DNA of 64,000 nt from Deltaproteobacteria bacterium (GCA_016178705.1 JACOST010000033.1:62001-126000), one strand, 5' to 3'; positions 26,534-36,662 are shown, numbered from the stretch's first letter. The notes: generated from the sequence alone by a model not told the origin. Translations and numbers: made by a program.

Positions 26534-26604
26534 CGTCATTCCGGCGAAATCCAAGACGACGCCCCATGCTCCGCCTGGATACCGGCTTTCGCCGGTATGA
26601 CGGA
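26534..26604. repeat. Inverted-repeat element, GAAA-loop family (left arm damaged)
   Basis: This 71-base copy shares its ends with the fuller copy at 50502-50580: CGTCATTCCGGCGAAA at the left and CCTGGATACCGGCTTTCGCC at the right. The right arm forms a 6-bp stem with a GAAA loop on the minus strand (26581-26596). The left arm lacks seven bases (GCCGGAA) found in the other copy, so its hairpin is destroyed. Confidence 0.8.
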
Positions 26605-26647
26605 CCCACCTCTGCGGCTTGCTGGGCAAGGCCGGAGTACGGAGCTG

Positions 26648-28354
26648 CTACGCCGGATCACAGGTCACACACTCCAATTGCGCCGTGAGTTGTTCAACGG
26701 GTTTACCCGGACAGAGTTGGGCGAGAGCAGCCTGCACTTGCGCGCCCCACTCCAGACCATCCACGTGGCGCGAGTAGCAGACGACGCGTTCGAAGTCGCC
26801 GCGCTGCGCCGGGATCACGCTGGTGACGATCGTGCGGTCGCGTACGTGGTACAGCTCCTGGACCGGATCGCGATCAGGCCGCGATGGGCCGAAGTCGTTG
26901 TGGAGATCCGGATGCTGCGAAACCAGCAGCAACTGCCCGGGGAGTGTTTGCACGGCGCGGATCATCCCGTCCGGAACGTTGTAGCCGGACTCCAACGTCC
27001 ACAGTGTCGTCAGATTGAGGTACGCGAACGGCAGCAACGCCGCGAGCGTGAGCGCGCCGGTGACCCACGTGCGGCCGATCCGCTCTGCAACCCAGGCCAA
27101 CGGCAGGATCATCAGGAACGTCATATTGGGCAGCATGACGATCGCGCGCTTGACCGAGACCACCGGATAGCCGCTGTTGGCGGCCGACAAACCCGCCACG
27201 TCGCTGGCGAGTAGCACGAGCCAGATCCAGGCGTGACGGAGCACGCGGCCACGCGGCCGCCGCAGCAGTGCGAGCACACCACTGATCGCGGCCAGCCCGA
27301 CGCCGGCCGACCACAGATAGCCGAACGGCGGCCGCAGCCACGGCCCGCTCGCGCCGTAGCCGCCGAGCGTGGAGGTGAACGGCAGCAGGGCAGCCTGCTG
27401 CGCGATGGCCAGGATGTAACTCACGCTGAGACCCGATCCGGGTTGAAACCAGAACAGGACGTGAAGAAAGGTCGAGAACTGCAGCGCGGCGGGAATCAGC
27501 GCGATGGCGACACCGCCGGCCCAGATGAGGAAGACCGATGGTGTGCGCCAGTAGAGCGCGGACAGCACGGTCGCAGCGCTGACAGCCGCGACCGCGGCGA
27601 ACCACAGCGGCAGAAAGTAGCCCGCCAGTCCGCACACGAGACCGAGAGCCGCCCACAGGAAGCCGCTTTCCCACACGGTCCACGCCGCGCCGAACAGCGC
27701 ATAGGCAGCGAAGTAGGGCAGCAGCCCCGACAGGTTTGGGTAGCTGATGAGGGTGAAGTAGTCGAAGACGCTATGCAGCGGCAGAAACAGTGCGAGGAGT
27801 AGCGCGGCGGTTGCGCCGCTGGTTTCGGCGGCGAACGCCGCGGCGGCGAACACGATCAGCGCCGACGTGAGCACGTTGCCGAGCCGGTGCGCGAACAGCG
27901 ACTCGGAGAGGTGCATGAACACGCTCTGCAGCGTTGCCTGCACGACAGTGCACTGCTCGAAGACCCCGCGCACGCTGAGCCAATTGACAGCAGGGTTGCC
28001 GCGCGCGAGGTCTTGGCCGATGACGAAGAAATTCAGCGAGTCGCCAGTGACCGCCCAGCGCCAGTTGTCGTACACGCGACAGAAGGTGAACAGCACCAGT
28101 CCGACGTAGACCACCAGTGCGCCGATCAGCGCGGGTGGGGGTCGCCAGCGCACCCAGCCGCGCGGCACCGGCCACTGCATGAGATACAGTCCCATCGCCG
28201 CGAGCCAACTGAAATACAGCCCGACCTGCCGTTGCTGAGGGTCGAGCCACGCCAGCGGAACGAGCGCCGCGATGCAGCCCGCGCCACACGCGATCCGCAG
28301 CGCGCGTGGCCGCTGGCGAGTTGGGGTCATCGCGCCGGCTTCGGTCGACTGCAT
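26648..28354 (-). CDS. Polytopic membrane protein, probable GT-C glycosyltransferase
   Basis: A protein of about 568 residues from the ATG at 28354 (AGAGAGGGG upstream; the frame also allows 28372). About 11-12 hydrophobic helices span nearly the whole chain. The first big outer loop holds AVTGDSLNFFVIGQDLARGNPAVNWLSVRGVFEQCTV, where an Asp takes the place usually held by the Asp-Glu motif. No strong family signature is seen, so assignment to GT-C rests on size, topology and neighbours. The C-terminal ~100 residues are soluble. Confidence 0.6.
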   Translation of the reverse strand: MQSTEAGAMTPTRQRPRALRIACGAGCIAALVPLAWLDPQQRQVGLYFSWLAAMGLYLMQWPVPRGWVRWRPPPALIGALVVYVGLVLFTFCRVYDNWRWAVTGDSLNFFVIGQDLARGNPAVNWLSVRGVFEQCTVVQATLQSVFMHLSESLFAHRLGNVLTSALIVFAAAAFAAETSGATAALLLALFLPLHSVFDYFTLISYPNLSGLLPYFAAYALFGAAWTVWESGFLWAALGLVCGLAGYFLPLWFAAVAAVSAATVLSALYWRTPSVFLIWAGGVAIALIPAALQFSTFLHVLFWFQPGSGLSVSYILAIAQQAALLPFTSTLGGYGASGPWLRPPFGYLWSAGVGLAAISGVLALLRRPRGRVLRHAWIWLVLLASDVAGLSAANSGYPVVSVKRAIVMLPNMTFLMILPLAWVAERIGRTWVTGALTLAALLPFAYLNLTTLWTLESGYNVPDGMIRAVQTLPGQLLLVSQHPDLHNDFGPSRPDRDPVQELYHVRDRTIVTSVIPAQRGDFERVVCYSRHVDGLEWGAQVQAALAQLCPGKPVEQLTAQLECVTCDPA

Positions 28355-28446
28355 GGCGCCCCTCTCTAGCATCGCCGCGCGCGTCGCGGAACGGCCGCGA
28401 TTGCAACGCGACGATCAACTCACTATGGGGGCACGGTCGGTTAGTG

Positions 28447-29448
28447 GTGAACGTGAGTTCCGCGCAAGCGCCTCTGGTTACGATTTGCATCCCAACCTAC
28501 AACCGAGCCGACCTGCTTGGTTCGGCGATCCGATCCGCGTTGGCGCAGACGTATCAGAACCTGCGCGTCGTCGTCGTCGACAACTGCAGCACTGACGCAA
28601 CCGTCGCGCTGCTGGAAGAGTTTCAGCGCGAGGCGCCCGAGCGATTCCGCTTCGTGGTGAACGACTCGAATGTGGGGATGCAGGGTAACTTCGAACGCTG
28701 TGGCGAACTAGCTGAGGGCAAATATTTCAAGATCGTCTGCTCGGACGACTACGCTTATCCGACGCTGGTGGCGAAGCAGGTTGCCGCGTTGGAGGCCCAC
28801 CCGCGCGTGGCGGTGGCCACCGCGCGGCGGCGCCGGCTGAGCGACAGCGCGCTGTTTCGTTTGTACGATCCGTTGCTCAAAATGCGTGGCGGGCTGTGTC
28901 CCGGCGCCGCCGCCGTGCGGTTCGTTTTCCGTCGATCCAATATGATCGGCGGCAGCGCACAGTTACTGATGCGACTCGAAGCCTATCGTACGGTGGGCAG
29001 AATTCGCAACGATCCGGTGGTGGGCAGCATGTTCGACATCGAACCGATGCTGCGCCTGCTGGCGAGTGGCTGGGACCTTTTCGTGGTGGACGAAGTCTTG
29101 TGCGACTACAACTCTCACTCCTCATCATACACGCGAGCGACGCTCTCTGATCCGCAGGTGCAAGACTTCTTCTTCGCCTTTCGCGAGGAACAAGCGCGTG
29201 ACCCGCTGTACGCGCGCTGTCTGCGTCTGCCCGACGACCTCGTTGCTTCGCGCCGCAATGCCGCCTTGCTGCTCATGATCGCCGGCTTCGCCGCCACCTT
29301 TCCCGGGCGTGACCGGCAGTTGGCAACGCGGCTGTTCGACTACCTGCAGGAAAAATGCAACATCGGAGTGGTGCGGGCGCTGCGTACAGTGCTGGATCTC
29401 GGGCTCCGCTTGCCGGGTGGACGGGCAAGGGACGCGGAGGCGTCATGA
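28447..29448 (+). CDS. GT2 glycosyltransferase (rhamnosyl/galactosyl-transferase-like)
   Basis: A protein of about 333 residues. The GTG at 28447 starts just before LVTICIPTYNRADLL; upstream codons have no family-like residues. VVVDNCSTDATVALL, NDSNVGMQGNFERC and IVCSDDYAYPTL (the DxD-like site) are typical of GT2 enzymes that extend O-antigen or other surface polysaccharides. Its stop overlaps the next gene (rfbF) by ATGA. It is therefore likely to transfer the CDP-sugar-derived residue, or a nearby sugar, onto the glycan. Confidence 0.85.
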   Translation: MNVSSAQAPLVTICIPTYNRADLLGSAIRSALAQTYQNLRVVVVDNCSTDATVALLEEFQREAPERFRFVVNDSNVGMQGNFERCGELAEGKYFKIVCSDDYAYPTLVAKQVAALEAHPRVAVATARRRRLSDSALFRLYDPLLKMRGGLCPGAAAVRFVFRRSNMIGGSAQLLMRLEAYRTVGRIRNDPVVGSMFDIEPMLRLLASGWDLFVVDEVLCDYNSHSSSYTRATLSDPQVQDFFFAFREEQARDPLYARCLRLPDDLVASRRNAALLLMIAGFAATFPGRDRQLATRLFDYLQEKCNIGVVRALRTVLDLGLRLPGGRARDAEAS

Positions 29449-30218
29449 AGGTTGTGATTCTCGCGGGTGGGTTGGGCACGCGTCTGGCCGAGGAGACCGA
29501 GGTGCGCCCGAAACCGATGGTGGAGATCGGTCACCGGCCGATCCTCTGGCACATCATGAAGCACTACGCGCGCTACGGTTTCAAGGAGTTCTACCTGGCG
29601 CTCGGCTACAAGGGCGAGCAGATCAAGCGATTCTTCCTCGACTATCGTTCGCTGAGCACGAATATGACGGTGTCGCTGAAAGACGGCACGCTCAGCCTTC
29701 ACGACGGGAGCCAAATCGACGACTGGGTCGTTCATCTCATCGACACCGGCGTCGATACCAACACCGGCGGGCGCGTGAAGCAGTTGGCGCCGCTGCTCGC
29801 CAATGAAACCTTCATGATGACGTACGGTGACGGCGTGGCGGACGTTGATCTCACCAAGCTGGTAGCGTTCCATCGCAGTCAAGGACGGCTGGCGACACTG
29901 ACCGCCGTACGCCCGGCGGCGCGCTTCGGCGCCCTCACGTTTGACGGCCCGATGGTCACTGAGTTTCGCGAGAAGCCGCAGATGGGTGAGGGGTGGATCA
30001 ACGGCGGCTTCATGGTGCTCGAACCCGGCGTGATGAAGTACATCGAGGGCGACGCGTCGAACTTCGAGTACGAAGCGCTCGAACGGCTCGCGGCGGAGCG
30101 CCAGCTCGTCGCCTACAAGCACGAGCGCTTCTGGCAGTGCATGGACACGATGCGCGATCTGAAATTGCTCCGGCGCCTGTGGGACGAACAAGCAGCGCCA
30201 TGGAAGACGTGGACATGA
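29445..30218 (+). CDS. rfbF: Glucose-1-phosphate cytidylyltransferase
   Basis: A 257-residue enzyme forming CDP-glucose from CTP and glucose 1-phosphate, the first step to CDP-3,6-dideoxyhexoses. [25 protein letters not shown] contains the nucleotide-binding loop, and [23 protein letters not shown] is highly typical of Rfb[14 protein letters not shown] holds the catalytic Asp, and [14 protein letters not shown] and [12 protein letters not shown] near the end are also RfbF hallmarks. ATGA overlaps with both neighbours show one operon. Confidence 0.95.
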   Translation: MKVVILAGGLGTRLAEETEVRPKPMVEIGHRPILWHIMKHYARYGFKEFYLALGYKGEQIKRFFLDYRSLSTNMTVSLKDGTLSLHDGSQIDDWVVHLIDTGVDTNTGGRVKQLAPLLANETFMMTYGDGVADVDLTKLVAFHRSQGRLATLTAVRPAARFGALTFDGPMVTEFREKPQMGEGWINGGFMVLEPGVMKYIEGDASNFEYEALERLAAERQLVAYKHERFWQCMDTMRDLKLLRRLWDEQAAPWKTWT

Positions 30219-31192
30219 GTGCCGCCGACTTCTGGCGCGATCGGCCGACCTTCGTCACCGGCGGCACTGGCCTGGTGGGCTCCTGGCTCGTCCGCCGCTT
30301 GACCGAGGCCGGCGCGGACGTCGTGTGCTTGGTGCGCGACCGGGTGCCGCAAAGCGAGCTGTGGCGCAGCGGGCTGATCGATCGGGTCAAGATCGTTCAC
30401 GGCGACGTCACCGATCAGTTGACGCTCGAACGCGCGCTCGGCGAGTACGAGATCGACACGATCTTTCACTTGGCGGCGCAGACCATCGTTGGCGTCGCCA
30501 ATCGCAATCCGATCTCGACGTTCGAGTCGAACATCGCCGGGACGTGGCGATTGCTCGAAGCGTGTCGCCACAGTCCCCTGGCGCGCCAGATCGTCATCGC
30601 CTCGTCGGACAAGGCGTACGGCGAAGCGGAGACACTCCCGTACGATGAGACCACACCGCTGCGCGGACGGCATCCCTACGACGTCAGCAAGTCGTGCGCG
30701 GATCTGATCGCGTTGACCTACGCGACCACCTGGCAGTTGCCGGTCGCGATCACCCGCTGCGGCAACTTTTACGGCGGCGGCGATCTGAACTGGAACCGCA
30801 TCGTTCCGGGCACGATCCGCTCGATCGTGCGCAACCAGCGTCCGATCATTCGATCCGATGGGCAGTTCGTGCGCGATTACTTTTTCGTTGAAGACGGCGC
30901 TGCGGCGTACATGCTGCTCGCCGAGCGACTGGCCGCCGATCCGAGCGTGCGCGGTCAGGCGTGGAACTTTTCGTACGAGCAGCCGCTGACGGTGATCGAG
31001 TTGGTGAACAAAATCCTCGCGGCGATGAACGTGCAGGTCGAGCCCGACATCCGCAACGAAGCGGTCAACGAGATCCGCAATCAATATCTCAGCTCGGCGC
31101 GGGCGCGCACGGAGTTGGGTTGGCGGCCGCGCTTCAGCCTCGAAGATGGGCTGACGCGGACCATCGAGTGGTACCGCGAGTTCCTGCGATGA
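30215..31192 (+). CDS. rfbG: CDP-glucose 4,6-dehydratase-like SDR enzyme
   Basis: A 325-residue extended [21 protein letters not shown] is the NAD-binding loop. SSDKAYG holds the Ser/Asp triad element, and [12 protein letters not shown] the YxxxK pair. Following rfbF, the likely role is CDP-glucose to CDP-4-keto-6-deoxyglucose. [16 protein letters not shown] is a shared dehydratase/epimerase motif. It is somewhat shorter than RfbG (about 355-360), so an epimerase or GDP-mannose-dehydratase-like function is possible. The ATG overlaps the rfbF stop by ATGA; an upstream ATG at 30200 is also in frame. Confidence 0.8.
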   Translation: MSAADFWRDRPTFVTGGTGLVGSWLVRRLTEAGADVVCLVRDRVPQSELWRSGLIDRVKIVHGDVTDQLTLERALGEYEIDTIFHLAAQTIVGVANRNPISTFESNIAGTWRLLEACRHSPLARQIVIASSDKAYGEAETLPYDETTPLRGRHPYDVSKSCADLIALTYATTWQLPVAITRCGNFYGGGDLNWNRIVPGTIRSIVRNQRPIIRSDGQFVRDYFFVEDGAAAYMLLAERLAADPSVRGQAWNFSYEQPLTVIELVNKILAAMNVQVEPDIRNEAVNEIRNQYLSSARARTELGWRPRFSLEDGLTRTIEWYREFLR

Positions 31193-31635
31193 TCGATGGC
31201 GTTGCGATCCATCCGCTCAAGCGCATCCCCGACGAGCGCGGAACGATCTTCCACATGCTCAAGCGCACCGATGCGCACTTCCGCGAGTTCGGCGAGATCT
31301 ACTTCTCCAGCGTCTACCAAGGCGTGATCAAGGGCTGGCACCTGCACCACCAGATGACGCTCAACTACGCGTGCATCGTCGGGCGGATCAAACTTGTGCT
31401 CTACGACGATCGTGCGCAATCGCCGTCGCGCGGAAAGGTGCAAGAGATCTTCCTCGGCCGCGACAACTACGTGCTGGTGGTCGTGCCGCCGGAGGTGTGG
31501 AACGGGTTCAAGGGATTGGCGCCGGAGTCGATCGTCGCGAACTGCGCAACGTTGCCGCACGATCCGAATGAGATCGTCCGCCTGGATCCCTTCAGCCCGC
31601 AGATTCCGTACGACTGGTCGCTGCGTCAGGGGTGA
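31189..31635 (+). CDS. RmlC-like sugar epimerase (dTDP-4-dehydrorhamnose 3,5-epimerase family)
   Basis: A 148-residue cupin. [31 protein letters not shown] carries the His of the active site, and [17 protein letters not shown] the second conserved part. It is shorter than RmlC (about 180). Next to rfbF/rfbG it could epimerise C-5 (and C-3) of a CDP-4-keto sugar, as in CDP-ascarylose synthesis. The start overlaps the rfbG stop by ATGA. The reaction is an inference from context only. Confidence 0.78.
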   Translation: MIDGVAIHPLKRIPDERGTIFHMLKRTDAHFREFGEIYFSSVYQGVIKGWHLHHQMTLNYACIVGRIKLVLYDDRAQSPSRGKVQEIFLGRDNYVLVVVPPEVWNGFKGLAPESIVANCATLPHDPNEIVRLDPFSPQIPYDWSLRQG

Positions 31636-31642
31636 GAGGTGC

Positions 31643-32593
31643 TTAGTCGGTTGCCCAGGTACGGAGCAGGTCGAGCCGCGTGATCCACGCGGCGTAGTCG
31701 TCCCACACGTGGTCCCACTCAATCGCAGTGCGTTCATCGTCGGGATTGCGAAACGACGAGCCGGCGCTACCGGAAGCCGCTTCCACCTCGCAAGGAGTGA
31801 GATGCAGCCGGCGTTCGATCAGATCCCGCCGCACGATATCAACCCACTCGCGCGCGGTTGCTAGCAGTCCCGCTGGCCGCACGATGCGCCCGCGGCCGTC
31901 GATGAGGTCGCGCGCGACTTGCTCGTAGATGCGCGCGAGGTGAGACCATGGCAGATAGTCCGACACCGCCGCGGGCGTGTTCAGCACGAACTTCGTGCGA
32001 GTCAGCGTGTGTCGGATCAGCGTCGGCACGACCCGCTCGTCGTTTTCGAGCGGACCGATCGGGTTGGGAATCACGATCTTCGACACCAGCACTCCGGCCG
32101 ACGTGGCGAGCCGCGCGAGCGCTTCCCACACCGCGCGCTTGCTGTGTGCGTAGGGTGTCGCCGCTGCCTCGACGGAGTTGCCGCCTTCGCCGGGTTCGAA
32201 GAACGAACCGGAATAGATGACCCCGTGCGCTGCGGATTCCGCGAGCGCGGCGACGAGGTCGGGAAGCGGATCGAGTCCAATTCGGGTGGCGGCTGCTACG
32301 TCGTAGTCCGGCGATCGGAACGCTTCCATCCAGTGATGATGGTGCACCCAGACAGCCGGCCGATGAGAGCGCACCCAGCGCGCAAAGCCACCGTCCTCAG
32401 CCCGCACGTCAAAATGAACCCGCACAGATTCCTGCAGTAGCTGCACGCGCAGGCCCCGCAGGCCGGCGTACTCGTCTGCGGCGCGCGGGCACAACGCGTG
32501 GACTTCCCATCCCCGCGCTTGCAGCTCTCGCGCGATCCACAGGCCGGTGAATGACGATGCGCCGGTGACCGCGGCCACGAGAGGCGCGCTCAT
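31643..32593 (-). CDS. SDR-family CDP-4-keto-3,6-dideoxyhexose reductase/epimerase-like protein
   Basis: A 316-residue extended SDR with the NAD(P) loop VAAVTGASSFTGLWIARELQARG, an YSGSFFEPGE region and the YAHSK pair (YxxxK). Its ATG overlaps the rfbH stop by ATGA, so the two are one transcript. In Salmonella and Yersinia, similar genes (abe/prt/ascF) reduce the 4-keto group after RfbH has removed the C-3 oxygen. The exact sugar (abequose, paratose, ascarylose) cannot be told from sequence alone. It ends only seven bases from the convergent epimerase gene. Confidence 0.75.
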   Translation of the reverse strand: MSAPLVAAVTGASSFTGLWIARELQARGWEVHALCPRAADEYAGLRGLRVQLLQESVRVHFDVRAEDGGFARWVRSHRPAVWVHHHHWMEAFRSPDYDVAAATRIGLDPLPDLVAALAESAAHGVIYSGSFFEPGEGGNSVEAAATPYAHSKRAVWEALARLATSAGVLVSKIVIPNPIGPLENDERVVPTLIRHTLTRTKFVLNTPAAVSDYLPWSHLARIYEQVARDLIDGRGRIVRPAGLLATAREWVDIVRRDLIERRLHLTPCEVEAASGSAGSSFRNPDDERTAIEWDHVWDDYAAWITRLDLLRTWATD

Positions 32594-33972
32594 CGTTGCG
32601 CGCGCACTCCCGCTTCGAGCTGTTCGAGCATGTAGGCGAGACGTGCCTTGTCGAGCGCGGGATGGACGCCGATCCAGAAGGTGCGCTTGAGGATCTCGTC
32701 CGACGCCGTTAGCTCGCCATGAATGCGGAACTCGGCGTCACGGTACGCAGGTTGGCGAGTGAGATTGCTGCCGAACATCAGTCGTGTGCCGACCTTGTGC
32801 TCTTCGAGAAACGTGGTGAGCCGCTCACGATCGATGCCGTCGGCGCAGTGAAGCGGGAATCCAAACCAACTCGGTTCGGTGCCGGCTGTCGGCTCGACCG
32901 GAATCAGACCGGCGCGCAACCGCGGTGAGCTGGTCACTCCGTCGTACAACGTGCGCCAGTTAGCGCGACGCGCCGCGATGAAGCGATCGAGCTTGGCGAG
33001 TTGCGACAGGCCGATTGCAGCCTGCATGTCGGTCATCTTCGCGTTGTAGCCGATGTTCGAATAGACGTACTTGTGATCGTAGCCGCGCGGTAGTCCGGCA
33101 AACTCCCAGGCGAACCGTTTGCCGCAGGTGTTGTCCTTGCCGGTATCGCACCAGCAGTCGCGTCCCCAATCGCGCATACTTTCGGCGACGCGTTTCCAGC
33201 GGCCGTCGGCGGGAATCACCGCACCACCTTCGCCAGTCGTAATGTGATGCGCGGGATAGAAGCTGAGGGTGGCGAAATCGCCGAAGCTGCCAACCGGCGC
33301 CGCGGTCTGGGTGGCGCCGGTTGAGATGGTGGCGCCGAGCGCATCGCAGCAGTCTTCGACGAGGTAGAGTCCTTCGGCTCGGCACCACTCCGCGAGAATG
33401 TCGGCGCGGTACGGATTGCCAAGAGTGTGAGCGAGGACGACCGCGCGCGTCTTCGGCGTGCGCGCCGCCATGATGGTTTCCGGCTGCGCGTCGAGCGTGC
33501 GAAAGTCCACGTCGACGAACACTGGTACCCAGCCGTTTTGAAAGATCGGGTTGACCGTGGTGGGAAAGCCCGCGGCCACCGTGATCACTTCATCGCCCTT
33601 AGCAAGTGGGCGACGATCGATGGTCTTCAACATCGGCGCGCCGAGGCTGCTGATCGCGATCAAGTTGGCGCTCGACCCACTGTTGACGAGCAACGCGTTG
33701 CCTTGGCGGTTCATTCGCGCCGGCAGCGCTTGTTCGAGCTGCGTGCCGTACCGCCCCGAGGTCAGCCACAGATCGAGCGAGGCGTCGATGAGGTGGACGA
33801 GGTCTTCGACATCGAGCACCTTGGCGGTGACCGGGATGTACGTCGTGCCGGCAACGAACGGCGCTGGCGCGTGCGCCACGTCGAAGAATGCACGCGCCGC
33901 TTGCAGCACCTGCGCGCGCGCGTCGTGCTTCGGATCGCGCGCCGGCGCCGGGGTTGGCGTCGATGAACTCAC
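32590..33972 (-). CDS. rfbH: CDP-4-keto-6-deoxy-D-glucose 3-dehydrase (E1)
   Basis: A 460-residue PMP-dependent dehydratase that begins C-3 deoxygenation of CDP-4-keto-6-deoxyglucose. In aminotransferase relatives PLP is held by Lys; here the spot reads SFYPAHHITTGEGG with His, the mark of E1 enzymes. The [2Fe-2S] ligands are seen as DCC and, further on, CWCDTGKDNTC (Cx1Cx7C), with the first about 63 residues away, slightly more than usual because of a small insert (TGATQTAAPVG). RDWGRDCWC and YDHKYVYSNIGYN are strongly conserved. The ferredoxin-type reductase partner (E3/AscD) is not in the window. Confidence 0.95.
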   Translation of the reverse strand: MSSSTPTPAPARDPKHDARAQVLQAARAFFDVAHAPAPFVAGTTYIPVTAKVLDVEDLVHLIDASLDLWLTSGRYGTQLEQALPARMNRQGNALLVNSGSSANLIAISSLGAPMLKTIDRRPLAKGDEVITVAAGFPTTVNPIFQNGWVPVFVDVDFRTLDAQPETIMAARTPKTRAVVLAHTLGNPYRADILAEWCRAEGLYLVEDCCDALGATISTGATQTAAPVGSFGDFATLSFYPAHHITTGEGGAVIPADGRWKRVAESMRDWGRDCWCDTGKDNTCGKRFAWEFAGLPRGYDHKYVYSNIGYNAKMTDMQAAIGLSQLAKLDRFIAARRANWRTLYDGVTSSPRLRAGLIPVEPTAGTEPSWFGFPLHCADGIDRERLTTFLEEHKVGTRLMFGSNLTRQPAYRDAEFRIHGELTASDEILKRTFWIGVHPALDKARLAYMLEQLEAGVRAQR

Positions 33973-34157
33973 GATACTCTCCGCAGTGTCATCGCGTTGG
34001 ACGATATCTTACTTGCGGCGCCTGGCCAAATCTGCGGTCAGTGCTTCCCAACGCCGAATACCGACGGCGTCTTTCCTTGCCCTGCGCGGATCGGAATGGC
34101 AAAGCTGCCGCTGGGATGACGGCGGGGGAGCGGACCACTGAGGATCAAGAACCCGGA

Positions 34158-36662
34158 ATGACGCGCGGCGGAATCGCGCGCGGGCTGGCGTGCGTGGTGA
34201 CGATCGGGCTCGTGACCGCGGCGCAGTGGAAGTTCGCCGATCCCGAGTGGCGCCCGACCGGATGGTGGCTGATGTTGGCGGCGCTGGTGGTCGCGCCGCT
34301 GTGGCAATGGCGGTTGCCGATCACGGACTGGCGGCAAGCGAGTGGACGGCTCTGGGGTTTGCACCCACAAGCGATGCGCCGCGTTGGCGGTGCGGCGATC
34401 GTGCTGCTCGGCGCCGCACTATGGTTCGATGCGTCACGCCGCCTCGCAATCGAGTGGGTGCCGAACTTCGATCGCTCATGCATCACCTGGGTGATAGCTG
34501 CCGCGGTGATGAGCCTCGGCTTTCGCGTGGCACAAACACCGCTGACCACTGCGCGCGATCGCCTGCGGCGTTGGGAATGGATCGCGCTGGTGCTCATCTG
34601 CGCGCTGGCGACGGCCTACAAGCTGGGCAACTTCGAGAACTTTCCGCCGCGCGATGAAGTGTCGCAGGTCGAAGAGCTGCAAGCCGGCATGTTCGGCGCG
34701 CAGTTTGTTGCCGGCGTACGCGAGCGCTGGGAGTTCGCGGCGCAGGCGGCAATATCAGGACTCGGCATCTGGCTCGGCGGTCCAACATTGCAAGCGGTGC
34801 GCGAGGCGTTCGCCGCCATCAATCTGCTCAAAGTGCTGCCCGCCTATTTTTGGTTTCGCGCCCTTGCCGGTCCCGCTGGAGCGATGGTCGGCACCGCGTT
34901 GCTCGCCGTGTCGGGGTGGGACTCTGTCGTGAACCGCATCCCCGGCCATCCCGACGGATTCGTCGCGATGTGTTGCTTCGCGCTGCTGGCAGGTCCGGCG
35001 GCGCGTGGCAATTGGGCGGCGTATCCGTGGATCGGCTTGCTCGCCGGGTACTCGACGCTGACCTACATCGCGTTCCGGCCGCTCGCCGGACTGGCCTTAG
35101 CGGGCGCATTCATTGCCAACCTAGCGCGATCGGAATCGCGGCCAGCATCGCCGACAGAATCTCGGCCAGGATCTCAGCCAGGATCTCAGAAAGGATCGCG
35201 TCAGTGGCCGAGGGCGACGATTGCCACCGCGTTGGTCGCGAGTCTGATGGCGGGGATCTTCCTGACGGTGGTGTTCAAATTGGGGGATCACTTCGCCTTC
35301 GAATATTTCAACGGTTGGAACCGCGCGCACGGCAACACCGAGTACTACACGCCGGGAGAACCGCTGTCGGGGATGTTGCGCAAACGCTGGGTCCGCACCG
35401 CCGAAGCGGTTGCGCTTTTCTATACGGAGGGCGACGCGAACCGCACCCATAGCCCCGACGGCCGTCCGCAGGTCGATCCGCTCACCGGCGGCTTGATGCT
35501 GCTCGGCGTCGCTTACGGCGCGGTGATGTGGTGGCGCGGGTTCTACGGCTTGGTGTTGGCGGGCTTCGCGATTACGTTCTTCGGCACCGCCATCGCCACC
35601 AGCAATCTCGACGTACTCCGCGTGCAGGCGACGATCACTTACGTCTACACGCTCGCGGCCGTGGGCGCGGGTGCGGCCGTCGCCGGCGTGCGACGCAGCT
35701 TTGGGCGCATCGGGTATCTGGTGATTGGGGGACTGCTCGCGATCGGCGTCGCATACGGGGCGTACTGGAACGGCGATCTCTTGTACAAGCTGTGGACCTC
35801 GCCGATCACTCGGCAAGACTACCGCAGCGACCTTGCCTACTTGTCCGATTGGCTCCGCGAGAACGCGCATGGCCGGCGTGTCGTTGGTCTCCTACCCAAC
35901 GGCGGCTTCGTCGTGTTCATGGACAACGATGCCTCATGGCTGCGTGGCCCCGATGTCAGTGGCATCGCGACGTGGGATGTCGGTGAGATGTTCCATCAGT
36001 TGGGCGGGGAGCACGGCGAAGTCATGTTGATCATCTCGACGCCGAAGACCGTCATGGATGTCGCCGGTTATCTTGAATCCATCCTGCCCGGCCTTCGTCT
36101 CGAACCGCGCCTCGGGCCAGAGGGTCATGTGCGCATGGCTTACGGTGCGCTCACCGCACCACCCGCGGCGATGCACTCGCCGGTGTATCGCGCCGTACGC
36201 TGCACCGGCGTGCGGGCGCGTTTCATCTTGCGGGGTGAAAACGGCGCTGTCATCCAGACCATCGAGCAGGTCGTTCCGTTCATCGACACCACGACGTGGC
36301 TGGGCGCGGTGCGCGAAGCCGTGTCGCATCATGAGCAAGACGGCCGTTGGATCGATGCCACGTGGGCCGGCAAGTTCAGCATCGACACAGCCGGCGAGTA
36401 CTGGTTCTTGCCCGAGTCTTATGAAGGGCAGGTCAATGCGGTCATCGATGGCAAGCCGGTGCCAGGTGGCGTGGCGACGCCGCTCGCGTTGAGTGGCGGA
36501 TCGCATTCCATGTCGATGAGCGGCCGATTCAATTCACGCATCCTCGAACCCACCGCGCGGCTGTCGTGGCGGCGCCCCGGACGCGAGGAGTTCGAGTTGG
36601 TCCCGTTCTATCGGCTCGCCATCGTCGATGCGCAATGCCTGGTGCAATTCGACGGCAATTAG
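34158..36662 (+). CDS. GT-C-like polytopic membrane protein with C-terminal beta domain
   Basis: An 834-residue protein, paralogous in design to the one at 24.0-26.5 kb. About 13 helices (10-540) carry the acidic outer loop FPPRDEVSQVEELQAGMFG. A 24-residue Ser/Pro/Gly-rich patch (about 324-348), made by a 12-base tandem repeat, lies in a cytoplasmic-side loop before the next helix. The C-terminal half is soluble and ends GGSHSMSMSGRFNSRILEPTARLS, RRPGREEFELVPFYRL, the same closing motif as its paralogue. ATG 34158 is chosen because upstream frame residues (from 33888) look non-coding. Role: probable surface glycan or lipid glycosylation, inferred. Confidence 0.75.
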   Translation: MTRGGIARGLACVVTIGLVTAAQWKFADPEWRPTGWWLMLAALVVAPLWQWRLPITDWRQASGRLWGLHPQAMRRVGGAAIVLLGAALWFDASRRLAIEWVPNFDRSCITWVIAAAVMSLGFRVAQTPLTTARDRLRRWEWIALVLICALATAYKLGNFENFPPRDEVSQVEELQAGMFGAQFVAGVRERWEFAAQAAISGLGIWLGGPTLQAVREAFAAINLLKVLPAYFWFRALAGPAGAMVGTALLAVSGWDSVVNRIPGHPDGFVAMCCFALLAGPAARGNWAAYPWIGLLAGYSTLTYIAFRPLAGLALAGAFIANLARSESRPASPTESRPGSQPGSQKGSRQWPRATIATALVASLMAGIFLTVVFKLGDHFAFEYFNGWNRAHGNTEYYTPGEPLSGMLRKRWVRTAEAVALFYTEGDANRTHSPDGRPQVDPLTGGLMLLGVAYGAVMWWRGFYGLVLAGFAITFFGTAIATSNLDVLRVQATITYVYTLAAVGAGAAVAGVRRSFGRIGYLVIGGLLAIGVAYGAYWNGDLLYKLWTSPITRQDYRSDLAYLSDWLRENAHGRRVVGLLPNGGFVVFMDNDASWLRGPDVSGIATWDVGEMFHQLGGEHGEVMLIISTPKTVMDVAGYLESILPGLRLEPRLGPEGHVRMAYGALTAPPAAMHSPVYRAVRCTGVRARFILRGENGAVIQTIEQVVPFIDTTTWLGAVREAVSHHEQDGRWIDATWAGKFSIDTAGEYWFLPESYEGQVNAVIDGKPVPGGVATPLALSGGSHSMSMSGRFNSRILEPTARLSWRRPGREEFELVPFYRLAIVDAQCLVQFDGN

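Noticed and set aside
34080-34125. Possible third copy of the GAAA-loop inverted repeat
   Set aside because: Only the tail CTGGGATGACGG is similar; no hairpin arms are present.
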